Made by a program: the position numbers and the translations under genes. DNA of 64,000 nt from Archangium lansingense (lineage in GTDB: Bacteria > Myxococcota > Myxococcia > Myxococcales > Myxococcaceae): contig NZ_JAPNKA010000001.1 in the NCBI RefSeq assembly GCF_026626635.1, positions 6,572,001 through 6,636,000 on the forward strand, read 5' to 3'. Shown piece by piece: positions 8,901-17,279 of this stretch. The notes under the pieces are model-generated. The model saw only the letters and a program-made list of their open reading frames with translations. It had not been told where the DNA came from and ran no database searches. Positions within the stretch are counted from its first letter, which is position 1, and every line of letters begins with the position of its first letter.

Positions 8901-11597
8901 ATGAGCGTTCCGCCCATCCCTCAACCCCCCGCGCCCACGCACCGCGAGGCCCTCGGCTCGCTCCCTGGATTTCCGCACGGTGGCCCCGAGGATCGGCTGG
9001 CCCGCGCCCGGGAGTACCTTCGCGAGTCCCACGCTCGCGTCGAGGCCTTCCACCGCGGTGGTGCCGCGGGCCTGTCCACCTGCCGCCTCCTCTCCACCGC
9101 CACGGACCGGCTCGTCCACGGGCTCTTCTCCGAGCTGTCCTCCGAGCTCCATGCCCCTCCAGGCCTCGCCCTCGTCGCGCTCGGTTCCTACGGACGCCGC
9201 GAGCTGTCTCCCCACTCGGATCTGGATCTGCTCCTCCTGCGCGGTCCGGGTGTTTCCGAGGAGGCCACCGCCCCCCTGGCCCGTGCCTTTCCCACGCTCT
9301 TGTGGGATCTCAAGCGCGCCGTCGGCTGGAGTGCTCGTGGCCCCGACGAGTGTGCCCGCGCCGCTGACTCCGATCACACCATTCGCACCGCGTTGCTCGA
9401 CGCGCGCTTCCTCACCGGCGACGCCTCCGTCTTCCAGCTCCTCTCCGAGGAGGTCCTCCCCGAGCTCCTCACCCACCGTGCCGACGCCTACATCCAGGAC
9501 AAGGTCCAGGAGCTGCGCTCGCGTCGTGAGCGCTTCGGCGACTCCGTCTTCCTCCTCGAGCCCAACCTCAAGCAGGGCGATGGTGGCCTGAGAGACCTGG
9601 AGACCGCCCTGTGGATCGCCCGCGTCCGCTTCCGCACGCGCGGCCTCACCGGCCTGCTCCAGCAATCCATTCTCCCCGGCTCCCAGGTGGCGCGCCTCAA
9701 GGCCGCCCGCGACTTCCTGCTGCGCATCCGCCATCAGCTCCACTTCCTGCGCGGACGCAAAGAGGACCGGCTCACCTTCGATCTCCAGGAGGAGGTGGCT
9801 CGCTTCCTCGGCTATCAGCAGGGCCCCGTGCTGCCCGTCGAGGCCTTCATGCGCGACTACTACCTGGCCGCCCATGCCCTCCGTCAGGCCGCCGATGGGC
9901 TCATCGCCCGATGCGAGGAGCTCAGCACCGATCGGAAGATCTCCTTCCTCCCCGAGCGCCGGCTCGGCGCCTTCAAGGTGTTCCGCGGCAAGCTCACCCT
10001 GCCGGACCCGGGCCTCTTCACCCGCGAGCCCGCAACCCTCCTCGACTTCTTCCGCACTGCCGAGGAGCACGGACTGCCCCTCTACTCGTGGGCTCGCGAG
10101 CAGGCCGTGCAGGCCCTGCCCGCGCTCGAGGCCGCCCGCGCCACTCCCGCCGTCACCTCTGCCTTCAAGGCCCTCTTCGCCCGGCCCGGCACCCGCGGCG
10201 AGCTCCTCTTCGAGCTGCATGATGCCGGTGTGCTCGGCGCCGTGGTGCCCGAGTTCGGCCGCGTCACCGCCCACCACCAGCACGACCTGTACCATGTGTA
10301 CACCGTCGACGTTCACACGCTCTTCGCCGTGCGCCGCCTCTATTCCCTGCGCGCCGGAGACCTGGTCGAGCAGGAGCCCGCGCTCTCCCGCGAGATGCGC
10401 GACCTCAAGGATCCGCTCCCGCTCTACCTCGGCATGTTGCTGCACGACGCAGGGAAGGGGATGGGGGGCAACCACTCGGAGAAGGGCCGGCTGCTCATGG
10501 TGGCCCTCGGGGAGCGCCTGGGCCTCACGCCCCGCCAGCGCGAGGTGGCTGAGTTCCTCGTGAAGGAGCACCTGGCGATGAGTCACACCGCCCAGCGCCG
10601 CGATCTGAGCGACCCGGCCCTCATCGCCGACTTCGCCCGCACCGTGGGCGACGTGGAGAAGCTCACCTGTCTCTACCTCCTCACCTGGGCGGATATCAGC
10701 TCGGTGGGGCCGCGCATGTGGACGGGCTGGAAGGCGCAGCTCTTGCGCGAGCTGTATGACAAGGCACGGGCCCACCTCCTGGGCTCGGCGGCGCCTCAGG
10801 GCGAGCGCTCTTCCGAGCACGTGCGTGAGCGTTTCCACGCACGCTGGGCCCGTGTCCTCGGCGAGCCGCGGGCACGTGAGCTGGGGCAGGTGCTTCCCGA
10901 GCGGTATTTCCTCGGGACGGACCCTTCGCGCGCCACGCTTCACGGTCGGCTGCTCGCGTGCGCCCGCAAGCGCCCCCTGGCCGCGGCGCTCCGCCACCAC
11001 CCGGAGGCTGGTTACAGCGAGCTGTCCCTCGCCGTCCAGGACAGGCCCGGTCTGCTCGCGCTGCTCGCCGGAGTGCTGTCCGCCCATCGCATCGACATCC
11101 TCTCGGCCCGCATCGTCTCCACCTCGGACGGGCTCGCGCTGGACGTCTTCGATGTGCGGCCCCCGCATGGGCTGCTGCTCGAGCGCTCCCGCTGGCGCAT
11201 GGCCCGGACGGATCTCCTGCGCGTCCTCATGGGTGAGACCTCCATCGAGGACGTGCTGCGCCGCCGTCGCTCCGGCTCTGTTTTGCAGCGCCATCTGCCG
11301 CCCGTGCCCCCGAAGGTGACGGTGGACAACCGGGCCTCCCGCGACTTCACCGTGGTGGACGTGGTGGCCCAGGATCGGGTGGGCCTCCTGTACGCCATCT
11401 CCTCCGCCCTGACTCGCGCGGGCGCTGGGATTGCCCTCGCCAAGGTGGCCACCGAGGCCCATCGCGCCGTGGACTCGTTCTACATCACCCGCCAGGGCAC
11501 CAAGGTGGAGGGCACGGGTGACGAGGCGGCGCTGGTGGGCGACATCACCGCCGCCCTGGAGGCGCTGGAGCGCGACGGCGCGGAGGTTCGCGGTTGA
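8901..11597 (+). CDS. glnD: [Protein-PII] uridylyltransferase/uridylyl-removing enzyme
   Basis: About 898 residues, the usual GlnD size. The domain order is canonical. A nucleotidyltransferase site GSYGRRELSPHSDLDL begins near residue 95 and adds UMP to PII. An HD domain with HDAGKG (H515, D516) removes UMP. Two C-terminal ACT domains follow (about 705-790 and 813-898, each with a DRPGL or DRVGL signature) that sense glutamine. It sets PII uridylylation, and so glutamine synthetase activity, in response to nitrogen state. I took the ATG at 8901; an in-frame upstream start at 8853 adds residues with no family similarity. No glnB or glnA is adjacent. Confidence 0.93.
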   Translation: MSVPPIPQPPAPTHREALGSLPGFPHGGPEDRLARAREYLRESHARVEAFHRGGAAGLSTCRLLSTATDRLVHGLFSELSSELHAPPGLALVALGSYGRRELSPHSDLDLLLLRGPGVSEEATAPLARAFPTLLWDLKRAVGWSARGPDECARAADSDHTIRTALLDARFLTGDASVFQLLSEEVLPELLTHRADAYIQDKVQELRSRRERFGDSVFLLEPNLKQGDGGLRDLETALWIARVRFRTRGLTGLLQQSILPGSQVARLKAARDFLLRIRHQLHFLRGRKEDRLTFDLQEEVARFLGYQQGPVLPVEAFMRDYYLAAHALRQAADGLIARCEELSTDRKISFLPERRLGAFKVFRGKLTLPDPGLFTREPATLLDFFRTAEEHGLPLYSWAREQAVQALPALEAARATPAVTSAFKALFARPGTRGELLFELHDAGVLGAVVPEFGRVTAHHQHDLYHVYTVDVHTLFAVRRLYSLRAGDLVEQEPALSREMRDLKDPLPLYLGMLLHDAGKGMGGNHSEKGRLLMVALGERLGLTPRQREVAEFLVKEHLAMSHTAQRRDLSDPALIADFARTVGDVEKLTCLYLLTWADISSVGPRMWTGWKAQLLRELYDKARAHLLGSAAPQGERSSEHVRERFHARWARVLGEPRARELGQVLPERYFLGTDPSRATLHGRLLACARKRPLAAALRHHPEAGYSELSLAVQDRPGLLALLAGVLSAHRIDILSARIVSTSDGLALDVFDVRPPHGLLLERSRWRMARTDLLRVLMGETSIEDVLRRRRSGSVLQRHLPPVPPKVTVDNRASRDFTVVDVVAQDRVGLLYAISSALTRAGAGIALAKVATEAHRAVDSFYITRQGTKVEGTGDEAALVGDITAALEALERDGAEVRG

Positions 11598-11603
11598 AGG
11601 GGC

Positions 11604-12404
11604 TCACGGGCCCGCGGACGGCAGCTCCTGGAAGGTCGAGATCGCCGGCTGGCTCAGCTGGCCCCTTACCCGGGGCGGCCGGCCGAGCGGCGGGGCCTGG
11701 GGCTCGGCCTTCTCCGGCTCGTCGGCCGGGACGTCTTCGCTGATCTCCCGGAAGATGCGGCGGCCGAGCACCGCTCCCAGCACCAGCGACACCACCATCC
11801 CCACGCCGGACACCACCGTCATCACCGTCCGGCCCTGCGCCAGTCCACTTCCGAACTGTGCCGTGAGGAAGGTGCCGGGGACGGTGCCCAGCAGCACCCC
11901 CAGCGCCAGCGGCCAGAAGCGCGCCTTGGCCGCCGTCGCCGTGGCGATCATCACGTCCGTGGGCAGCAGCGGGTTGATGCAGGTGAGCAGCGCGAACTTG
12001 AAGCCATGTTTCTTCGCCGCCCGGGTGAGGGCTGGGTAGCGGCTGCCCGCCATGCGCTTCATCAACCGCGTCCCCAGCCAGCGCGACAGTCCGAAAATGA
12101 GCGCCGTGGCCAGGAAGCTGCCCAGTAGTGAATAGAGCGTCGCCGCCCGGGTCCCGAAGAGCATCCCGCCCACCGCGGTGAACACCTGGCCGGGCAGCAG
12201 CGTCACCGGCCGCACCGCCAGGAAGAGCACGAAGGCCACCGGCGCCCACTTCCCCATGGGCTCCAGGAAGGCCTGCAGGTCCTCCTGGTTGAGGAAGTCC
12301 GGGCCCAGCAGCCTCAGCATGGTGAGCCCCCCAATGGAGGCCAACACGGGCGCCAGGATCTTCAGCCAGGCCTTGAGACCGCCACCTCCGCCGCCACCGT
12401 TCAC
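11604..12404 (-). CDS. VTT-domain (TVP38/TMEM64, DedA-like) membrane protein
   Basis: About 266 residues with several hydrophobic helices. The core is VTT/SNARE-associated-like: a re-entrant segment with PVTLLPGQVFTAVGGMLFG, then a helix-rich stretch, a second half motif INPLLPTDVMIATA, and a final transmembrane helix before a Pro-rich cytoplasmic tail. DedA/VTT proteins are linked to lipid scrambling and envelope homeostasis; the specific role here is unknown. The start is a GTG at 12404 preceded by GGGAG at 7-nt spacing, followed by a run of glycines. Convergent with glnD with a 6-bp gap. The intergenic 12405-12695 upstream holds the divergent promoters of this gene and the KGG gene; no motif was certain. 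Confidence 0.8.
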   Translation of the reverse strand: MNGGGGGGGLKAWLKILAPVLASIGGLTMLRLLGPDFLNQEDLQAFLEPMGKWAPVAFVLFLAVRPVTLLPGQVFTAVGGMLFGTRAATLYSLLGSFLATALIFGLSRWLGTRLMKRMAGSRYPALTRAAKKHGFKFALLTCINPLLPTDVMIATATAAKARFWPLALGVLLGTVPGTFLTAQFGSGLAQGRTVMTVVSGVGMVVSLVLGAVLGRRIFREISEDVPADEPEKAEPQAPPLGRPPRVRGQLSQPAISTFQELPSAGP

Positions 12405-12695
12405 GCAAGAGCTCCCTCGCAGAATTGCGGTGAAAGGTGGGACATCGAACGGGAATCGGCAACGTGCACTGGCGTGTTCTTGACACTGAAGCGTCCGGGC
12501 GGGCAGGCCGTAGTCTCGCCCGCCGGGACAGCGTGTACCCCTAACCCTGGGTAATTCCTCGGGTTCTCGTGTGCTCTGTCCGGTGTGAACGGCTGGCGGT
12601 GTACGGAGCTTGCTTGCATCGGGGCGCTTCCGTCCCAAGTTTTGGGGCAAGGGGCACCCTGGCGGGGAAGGGGAGAAAGTAGGAGGAGAGACGAC

Positions 12696-13154
12696 ATGCA
12701 GCAGGACAAAGACAACAAGGGCAGCATGACGGTGGCCGAGGCGGGACGGAAAGGCGGAGAGACCGTCCGCAATGAGCGGGGCCGGGAGTTCTACGAGACG
12801 ATCGGCCGCAAGGGCGGAGCGACAGTGAAGGCCGAGCGAGGCCGCTCCTTCTACGAGGAGATCGGTCGCAAGGGCGGCGAGACCGTGAAGGCCGAGCGAG
12901 GGGCGAAGTTCTACGAGGAGATCGGCAAGAAGGGCGGAGACCGGGTGAAGGCCACTCGGGGTCCGAACTTCTACGAGGAGATCGGCCGCAAGGGCGGCCA
13001 GAAGGTGAAGAAGCTGATCGAGGAGGGCAAGCGGGCGGCCAGGGCTGCGATGGAGAAGCAGCAGGAGGCTGGAAGCCCGCCGGCGGGACAGGAGGAGCCC
13101 GGGGCATCTGCCGCGCCGCCTCCCACTGAGCCGGGCCCAGATCGCACCGAGTAG
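12696..13154 (+). CDS. KGG-repeat stress protein (Em/GsiB/LEA-like)
   Basis: About 152 residues, very hydrophilic and rich in Lys, Gly and Glu. It consists of about five tandem ~20-residue units built around G(R/K)KGG..V...RG..FYE.I. This is the KGG stress-induced repeat found in Bacillus GsiB-like and YciG proteins and group 1 plant LEA proteins. Such proteins are mostly disordered and are linked with desiccation or general stress. The C-terminal 40 residues are a low-complexity Pro/Ala/Glu tail. The start is the ATG at 12696, 9 nt after AGGAGG. In a spore-forming myxobacterium a role in starvation or spore protection is plausible; that is inference. Confidence 0.85.
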   Translation: MQQDKDNKGSMTVAEAGRKGGETVRNERGREFYETIGRKGGATVKAERGRSFYEEIGRKGGETVKAERGAKFYEEIGKKGGDRVKATRGPNFYEEIGRKGGQKVKKLIEEGKRAARAAMEKQQEAGSPPAGQEEPGASAAPPPTEPGPDRTE

Positions 13155-13191
13155 CGTGACGGGAAGGCCGCGGACCAGATAGACACGGGTC

Positions 13192-13530
13192 GTGTACCTC
13201 TTCCTCGCGTTCCTCGACCACGCGGACCAACCTGAGCGGGCCATCCGACGGCTCCGGGACTTTGGTATCCCGGAGCCGTTGGTTGTACGGGCCCGAAGTG
13301 CCGCGGCCACGCTGTCAGCTGAGGTGCCTGTCTTCGCCGGCCTGCGCAGTCTCGCGCTCGGGGCGGATGAAGACAGGCTCATCCTGGTGAGCCTCCTCCC
13401 GGCCCAGTCGGCCGAGGAGGTGGAGCGGCTCGTCCAGCGCGTTCAGTTGGAGATGGATGCGGACGACCCTCCGATGGGCCGGCTGGTAGCCCTGCCGGTG
13501 ATCGCCGCGCCCATGCATCGTCGGGAGTGA
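13192..13530 (+). CDS. Conserved small protein of unknown function, upstream of CPA2 antiporters
   Basis: About 112 residues from a GTG at 13192; no clear ribosome-binding site. I do not recognise the family. The pattern of alternating strands and amphipathic helices (LFLAFLDHADQPERAIRRL near the start, a strand RLILVSLL, then a helix AEEVERLVQRV) looks like a small ferredoxin-like alpha/beta fold. PII-like or ACT-like regulators have such folds. It sits 33 bp upstream of two overlapping antiporter genes on the same strand. A regulatory or accessory role for those transporters is possible but is inference only. Confidence 0.6.
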   Translation: MYLFLAFLDHADQPERAIRRLRDFGIPEPLVVRARSAAATLSAEVPVFAGLRSLALGADEDRLILVSLLPAQSAEEVERLVQRVQLEMDADDPPMGRLVALPVIAAPMHRRE

Positions 13531-13563
13531 CGACACGCGCCGAGCGGTGTAATCACCTTTCTC

Positions 13564-14769
13564 GTGCAGGCGCTGCTCGTCCTACTCGCCATTGCGGCGC
13601 TCTCTTTGCTGGCCTCGAGCCGGGTGGTGCTGGACCCTGGCCGTTTTCCAGCCGTGGCGCACCTTGCCGCCAGTGGACTGCTCTTCCTCGCCTGTGGGGC
13701 GCTCGTGGGGCCGGGCACTCTGGGGGTGCTCTCCTGGAGCGACCTGACGGCCCTGCGGCCGGTGCTGGCCCTGGGGCTCGGGGTGGCCGGGGTCATCATT
13801 GGCCTCAACCTGGAGCCCCGGGTGCTGCGGCTGCTGCCTCGGGAGGTGTACGCGGCGGCGCTCGCTCATGCTGGGACGGCCTTCCTGTGGGTGGCCTTGC
13901 CCCTGGCCGGTCCGCTGCTCTTCACCATGGGTCTGCCCCCCGGGGCCGCGGTGGGTGCGGCGGCGCTGCTGGGTGCGGCGGCGAGCCTGTCCTCTGGCCA
14001 CTTCGCGGTGCTGGGCTACCGCAGCGGGCGGATGGACCGCCGCAGCGGCCTGTCCGTGGCGCTGCTCACCATGCTGGATGATCTGGTGGGCCTGGGGGTG
14101 CTCGTGCTGGCGCTCGTCTTCGGCGCGGCGGGCAATCCACTGGAGGGGTTTGGGCTGGTGGCGCTCGCGCTGCTGCTGGGCGTGGCGTGTGGTGCCCTGC
14201 TCGCCTTCCTCATGCATGGGCTGAAGGAGCAGGACGAGCTGATGGCGGTGCTGCTGGGCGGGGTCGCGCTGGTGTCTGGGGCCGCGGCGTACCTGCGGGT
14301 GTCGGCGCTGCTGGCGGGAGTGGCCTGCGGGGCCACCCTGGCGCTGGTGGGCGGACGGGCCGTGGAGCAGGCGGCACGTGGGCTCGGACGCTTCGAGCGG
14401 CCCTCGTACCTGTTGCTGATCTTCCTGGTGGGAGCCCATGTGCAGGCGCGGGACATGATGGCCTGGGCGCTGCTGCCGGGGTACCTGGGCCTGCGCTTCC
14501 TGGGCAAGGTCCTGGGAGGCGCGTTCGCGCAGCGCATCGCGGGAGGCACGCTGGCGCTGCCGCCGCGGCTGGGCTACGCGCTCATCGCCCAGGGCGGGCT
14601 CGCGCTGTGTCTGGTGGTGGAGTACCTGGTGTTGGTGCCGGGGACCCTGTCCCAGCGCGTCTTTGACGTGGTGGTGGCGGGGGCGGTCATCAACGAGCTG
14701 CTCGGCAGCCAGGCCTTCCGCTACGTGCTGGCGCCCGCCTCGGCCCGAGCGCGGGGAGGCATGTCATGA
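13564..14769 (+). CDS. CPA2-type cation:proton antiporter
   Basis: About 401 residues, almost wholly membrane-embedded with around 12 hydrophobic helices. The pattern fits the CPA2 (KefB/NapA-like) sodium or potassium/proton exchanger family: paired inverted halves, polar breaks in mid-membrane (LTMLDDLVGLG, about residues 160-172, contains the likely ion-binding Asp pair), and a conserved AQGGLALCL segment late in the protein. There is no cytoplasmic RCK/TrkA domain. Begins at a GTG at 13564. Its last codons overlap the next antiporter gene by 4 bp, so the two are translationally coupled. Confidence 0.8.
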   Translation: MQALLVLLAIAALSLLASSRVVLDPGRFPAVAHLAASGLLFLACGALVGPGTLGVLSWSDLTALRPVLALGLGVAGVIIGLNLEPRVLRLLPREVYAAALAHAGTAFLWVALPLAGPLLFTMGLPPGAAVGAAALLGAAASLSSGHFAVLGYRSGRMDRRSGLSVALLTMLDDLVGLGVLVLALVFGAAGNPLEGFGLVALALLLGVACGALLAFLMHGLKEQDELMAVLLGGVALVSGAAAYLRVSALLAGVACGATLALVGGRAVEQAARGLGRFERPSYLLLIFLVGAHVQARDMMAWALLPGYLGLRFLGKVLGGAFAQRIAGGTLALPPRLGYALIAQGGLALCLVVEYLVLVPGTLSQRVFDVVVAGAVINELLGSQAFRYVLAPASARARGGMS

Positions 14770-16064
14770 AGGGCGTGCTCCTGCGGCTGACGTTGCTTTT
14801 GCTGGTGCTGGCGGCCATCGGCAGGGCGCAGGCGTGGCGCGTGGACACGGGCACGTCGGTGACGCTCGCGGCCGGAGCGCTGCTGCTGTGCGGGTTGTTC
14901 GCTGGCAAGGTGGCCAAGGGGCTCGGGCTGCCCCGGCTCACGGGCTACCTGCTGGTGGGCGTGGCGGTGGGGCCCTATGCCCTGGGCTTCATCCCTGGCG
15001 CGGGAGTGAAGGGGTTGGAGCTGGTGAAGGGGCTCGCGGTGAGCCTCATTGCGCTGGTAGCGGGCACGGAGCTGCAGCTCCAGCTCATTCGCCGGGTGGG
15101 CGCCAAGGTGGCGGCCCTGTGCGTCGGCGTCTGCGGGGTGACGTTCCTGGTTGTCTTCGGGGCGCTCTTCGCGCTCAAGCCGGTGCTGCCCTTCCTGGCG
15201 CCCTTGACGGTGCCGCAGGCGCTGGCGGTGAGTGCGCTGGTGTCCATGGTGGTGGTGTCCTTCTCTCCCACGGTGACGATCGCCATCGTGCAGGAGACGA
15301 GCGCGCGTGGCAGCTTCACCGAGTTCCTCATGGCCCTGGTCATCATCGGGGACCTGGTCGTCATGGTGGGCTTCGCCCTGGCGGCGGGCCTGACGCGGGC
15401 GAGCTTCGGCGGAGGGCTGGACGTGGGAGGGCTGCTGGGCGGGGTGGGGTGGGAGTTGTTCGGCTCGGTGTTGGTGGGCGGCGTGCTGGCGCTGCTCCTG
15501 CTGGTGTACATGCGGAGGGTGAAGCGCGAGCTGCCGCTCTTCCTGGTGGGGCTGTGCTTCGTCTCGGCCGAGGCCGGGGCGCGCCTGCACCTGTCTCCGC
15601 TGCTGATATCGCTGGCGGCCGGGGCGCTGATCGCCAACCTGGACGAGCGCGAGGGCGAGCGCATCCACCACGCCATCCAGAAGGCGGGCCTGCCCATCTT
15701 CGCGCTCTTCTTCGCCGCGGCCGGGGCGGGGCTCAAGCTGGACGCGCTGGTGACGGTGGGGCCGGCGGCCCTGCTGCTGGTGGCGGTGCGGGGCGTGGCC
15801 ATCTACGTCTCGTGCCGGCGCTTCTCTCCGCCGGAGGATCCCCGGCTGCGCCGCTACCTGTGGATGGGGCTCATCTCGCAGGCGGGCGTGACGTTCGGGC
15901 TGGCGGCGCTCATCAGTCGAACCTTCCCGGACTTCGGGCCGCAGGTGGAGGTGCTCATCGTGGCGATGATCACCGCTCACGAGCTGATTGGCCCGGTCCT
16001 CACCCGGCGGGCCTTGGAGCGGAGTGGCGAGGTACACTCCGAAGAGGCCGCGGGCCCGGCTTGA
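14766..16064 (+). CDS. Second CPA2-type cation:proton antiporter
   Basis: About 432 residues, starting with a hydrophobic signal-like helix and about 12 further membrane segments. Family features are the early LGLPRLTGYLLVGVAVGPY motif, typical of CPA2 transporters, and a mid-protein acidic helix (ALVIIGDLVVMVGF) with the probable ion-binding Asp. The following SQAGVTFGLA resembles the second half motif. Overlap ATGA with the preceding antiporter means coupled expression, and possibly a hetero-oligomer; two-subunit CPA2 systems exist, but their presence here is inference. The next gene, of the Sua5/YciO type, starts 12 bp downstream with its own GAGGAG. Confidence 0.82.
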   Translation: MKGVLLRLTLLLLVLAAIGRAQAWRVDTGTSVTLAAGALLLCGLFAGKVAKGLGLPRLTGYLLVGVAVGPYALGFIPGAGVKGLELVKGLAVSLIALVAGTELQLQLIRRVGAKVAALCVGVCGVTFLVVFGALFALKPVLPFLAPLTVPQALAVSALVSMVVVSFSPTVTIAIVQETSARGSFTEFLMALVIIGDLVVMVGFALAAGLTRASFGGGLDVGGLLGGVGWELFGSVLVGGVLALLLLVYMRRVKRELPLFLVGLCFVSAEAGARLHLSPLLISLAAGALIANLDEREGERIHHAIQKAGLPIFALFFAAAGAGLKLDALVTVGPAALLLVAVRGVAIYVSCRRFSPPEDPRLRRYLWMGLISQAGVTFGLAALISRTFPDFGPQVEVLIVAMITAHELIGPVLTRRALERSGEVHSEEAAGPA

Positions 16065-16076
16065 GGAGATACGTGT

Positions 16077-16688
16077 ATGGCGTCAGCGCCGATCATCGAG
16101 GTGAACACGGAGCACCCGCAGCCGAGGCACGTGCAGCGCGCGGTGGAGGTGCTCTCCAGCGGCGGGCTGATTGCCTACCCGACGGACACCTACTACGGCC
16201 TGGGGTGTGACCTGGGCTCGAAGAAGGGTATCGAGCGGCTGTATCAGCTCAAGGGCCGGGACAAGAAGAAGCCCATGGCCTTCCTGTGCCCGGACCTGTC
16301 GGACGTGGCGAAGTATGGGCACGTGAGCAACTTCGCGTACCGGACGATGAAGAGCCTGACGCCCGGGGCCTTCACGTTCGTGCTCGAGGCCACGCGGCTG
16401 GTGCCCGAGGCGATGATGTCCAAGCAGAAGCAGGTGGGCATCCGGGTGCCGGACTCGGAGCTGGCGCGGGCGCTGGCCGCGGCGCTGGGGCGGCCCATCG
16501 TCACCACCTCGGCCACGGACGCCGAGGGCGAGCCCCTCATCGACGCCAAGGACATCAAGGACGCGCTGGGGCACGGGTTGGAGCTCATCCTCGATGGCGG
16601 GGTGCGGCTGATGGAGCCCTCGACGGTGGTGTCGTTGATCGGCGACCAGATCGAGGTGCTGCGGCAGGGCAAGGGCCAGCTAGACTGA
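16077..16688 (+). CDS. Sua5/YciO/YrdC family protein (threonylcarbamoyl-AMP synthase-like)
   Basis: About 203 residues, a single YrdC domain. Conserved elements are the N-terminal GGLIAYPTDTYYGLGCDL, the RDKKKP basic loop and PIVTTSATDAEG. The family makes threonylcarbamoyl-AMP from Thr, bicarbonate and ATP for the universal tRNA t6A37 modification. The length and lack of a Sua5 C-terminal domain point to TsaC or YciO; the DKKKP form is more like YciO, whose activity is weaker and less clear. Start ATG at 16077, with GAGGAG in the preceding stop region. It follows the antiporters closely, so it may be co-transcribed. Confidence 0.82.
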   Translation: MASAPIIEVNTEHPQPRHVQRAVEVLSSGGLIAYPTDTYYGLGCDLGSKKGIERLYQLKGRDKKKPMAFLCPDLSDVAKYGHVSNFAYRTMKSLTPGAFTFVLEATRLVPEAMMSKQKQVGIRVPDSELARALAAALGRPIVTTSATDAEGEPLIDAKDIKDALGHGLELILDGGVRLMEPSTVVSLIGDQIEVLRQGKGQLD

Positions 16689-16713
16689 AGTCTGGGCAAA
16701 GAGAGGAAACCGC

Positions 16714-17265
16714 ATGCCGACTACCATTCAAGACGTGCCTCTGAAGACCATCACGGGCGGTGACGCCAATCTTGGCGATTACGCCGGCAAGGTCCTGCTG
16801 GTGGTCAATGTGGCCTCCAAGTGCGGACTGACGCCGCAGTATGAAGGCCTGGAGAAGCTCTACGCCGAACGCCGCGGCCAGGGCCTGGTGGTGCTGGGCT
16901 TCCCGGCCAACGATTTCGCTGGCCAGGAGCCGGGGACGAACGAGGAGATTCAGGGGTTCTGCCGGTCCACCTTCGGTGTGGATTTCCCGATGTTTTCGAA
17001 GATCACGGTGACCGGACCGGACATCCATCCGTTGTACCGCGAGCTCACTCAGCGGTTCCCCAAGGCGGCCTCGCGGCCTGGCGAGAACTTCCGCGAGCGG
17101 CTGCAGGGCTACGGCATGACGCCGAACCCCGAGCCTGGTGTGCTCTGGAACTTCGAGAAGTTCCTCATTGGCAAGAACGGCGAGGTGGTCGCTCGCTTCG
17201 CGCCGGACGTGCCGCCGAACGATCCCCTGGTGCTCTCCGCCATCGACAAGGCGCTCGCCGCCTGA
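16714..17265 (+). CDS. Glutathione peroxidase family thiol peroxidase
   Basis: About 183 residues, the normal family length, and cytosolic with no signal peptide. It contains the three catalytic blocks: NVASKCGLT with the peroxidatic Cys (near residue 37), FPANDFAGQEPG with the Gln, and LWNFEKFLI with the Trp-Asn pair. Bacterial members with Cys instead of selenocysteine usually use thioredoxin rather than glutathione to reduce peroxides. Start at ATG 16714, with AGAGAGG upstream. It lies 25 bp after the Sua5/YciO gene on the same strand and is convergent with the P450 gene (14-bp gap). Confidence 0.9.
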   Translation: MPTTIQDVPLKTITGGDANLGDYAGKVLLVVNVASKCGLTPQYEGLEKLYAERRGQGLVVLGFPANDFAGQEPGTNEEIQGFCRSTFGVDFPMFSKITVTGPDIHPLYRELTQRFPKAASRPGENFRERLQGYGMTPNPEPGVLWNFEKFLIGKNGEVVARFAPDVPPNDPLVLSAIDKALAA

Positions 17266-17279
17266 GGGCGTTCCCGTTC

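Noticed and set aside
7722..11462. A 1246-residue minus-strand open frame running opposite glnD
   Set aside because: Only the last 359 residues (GNAT) have family similarity; the rest is antisense to a certain glnD gene and has low-complexity composition.
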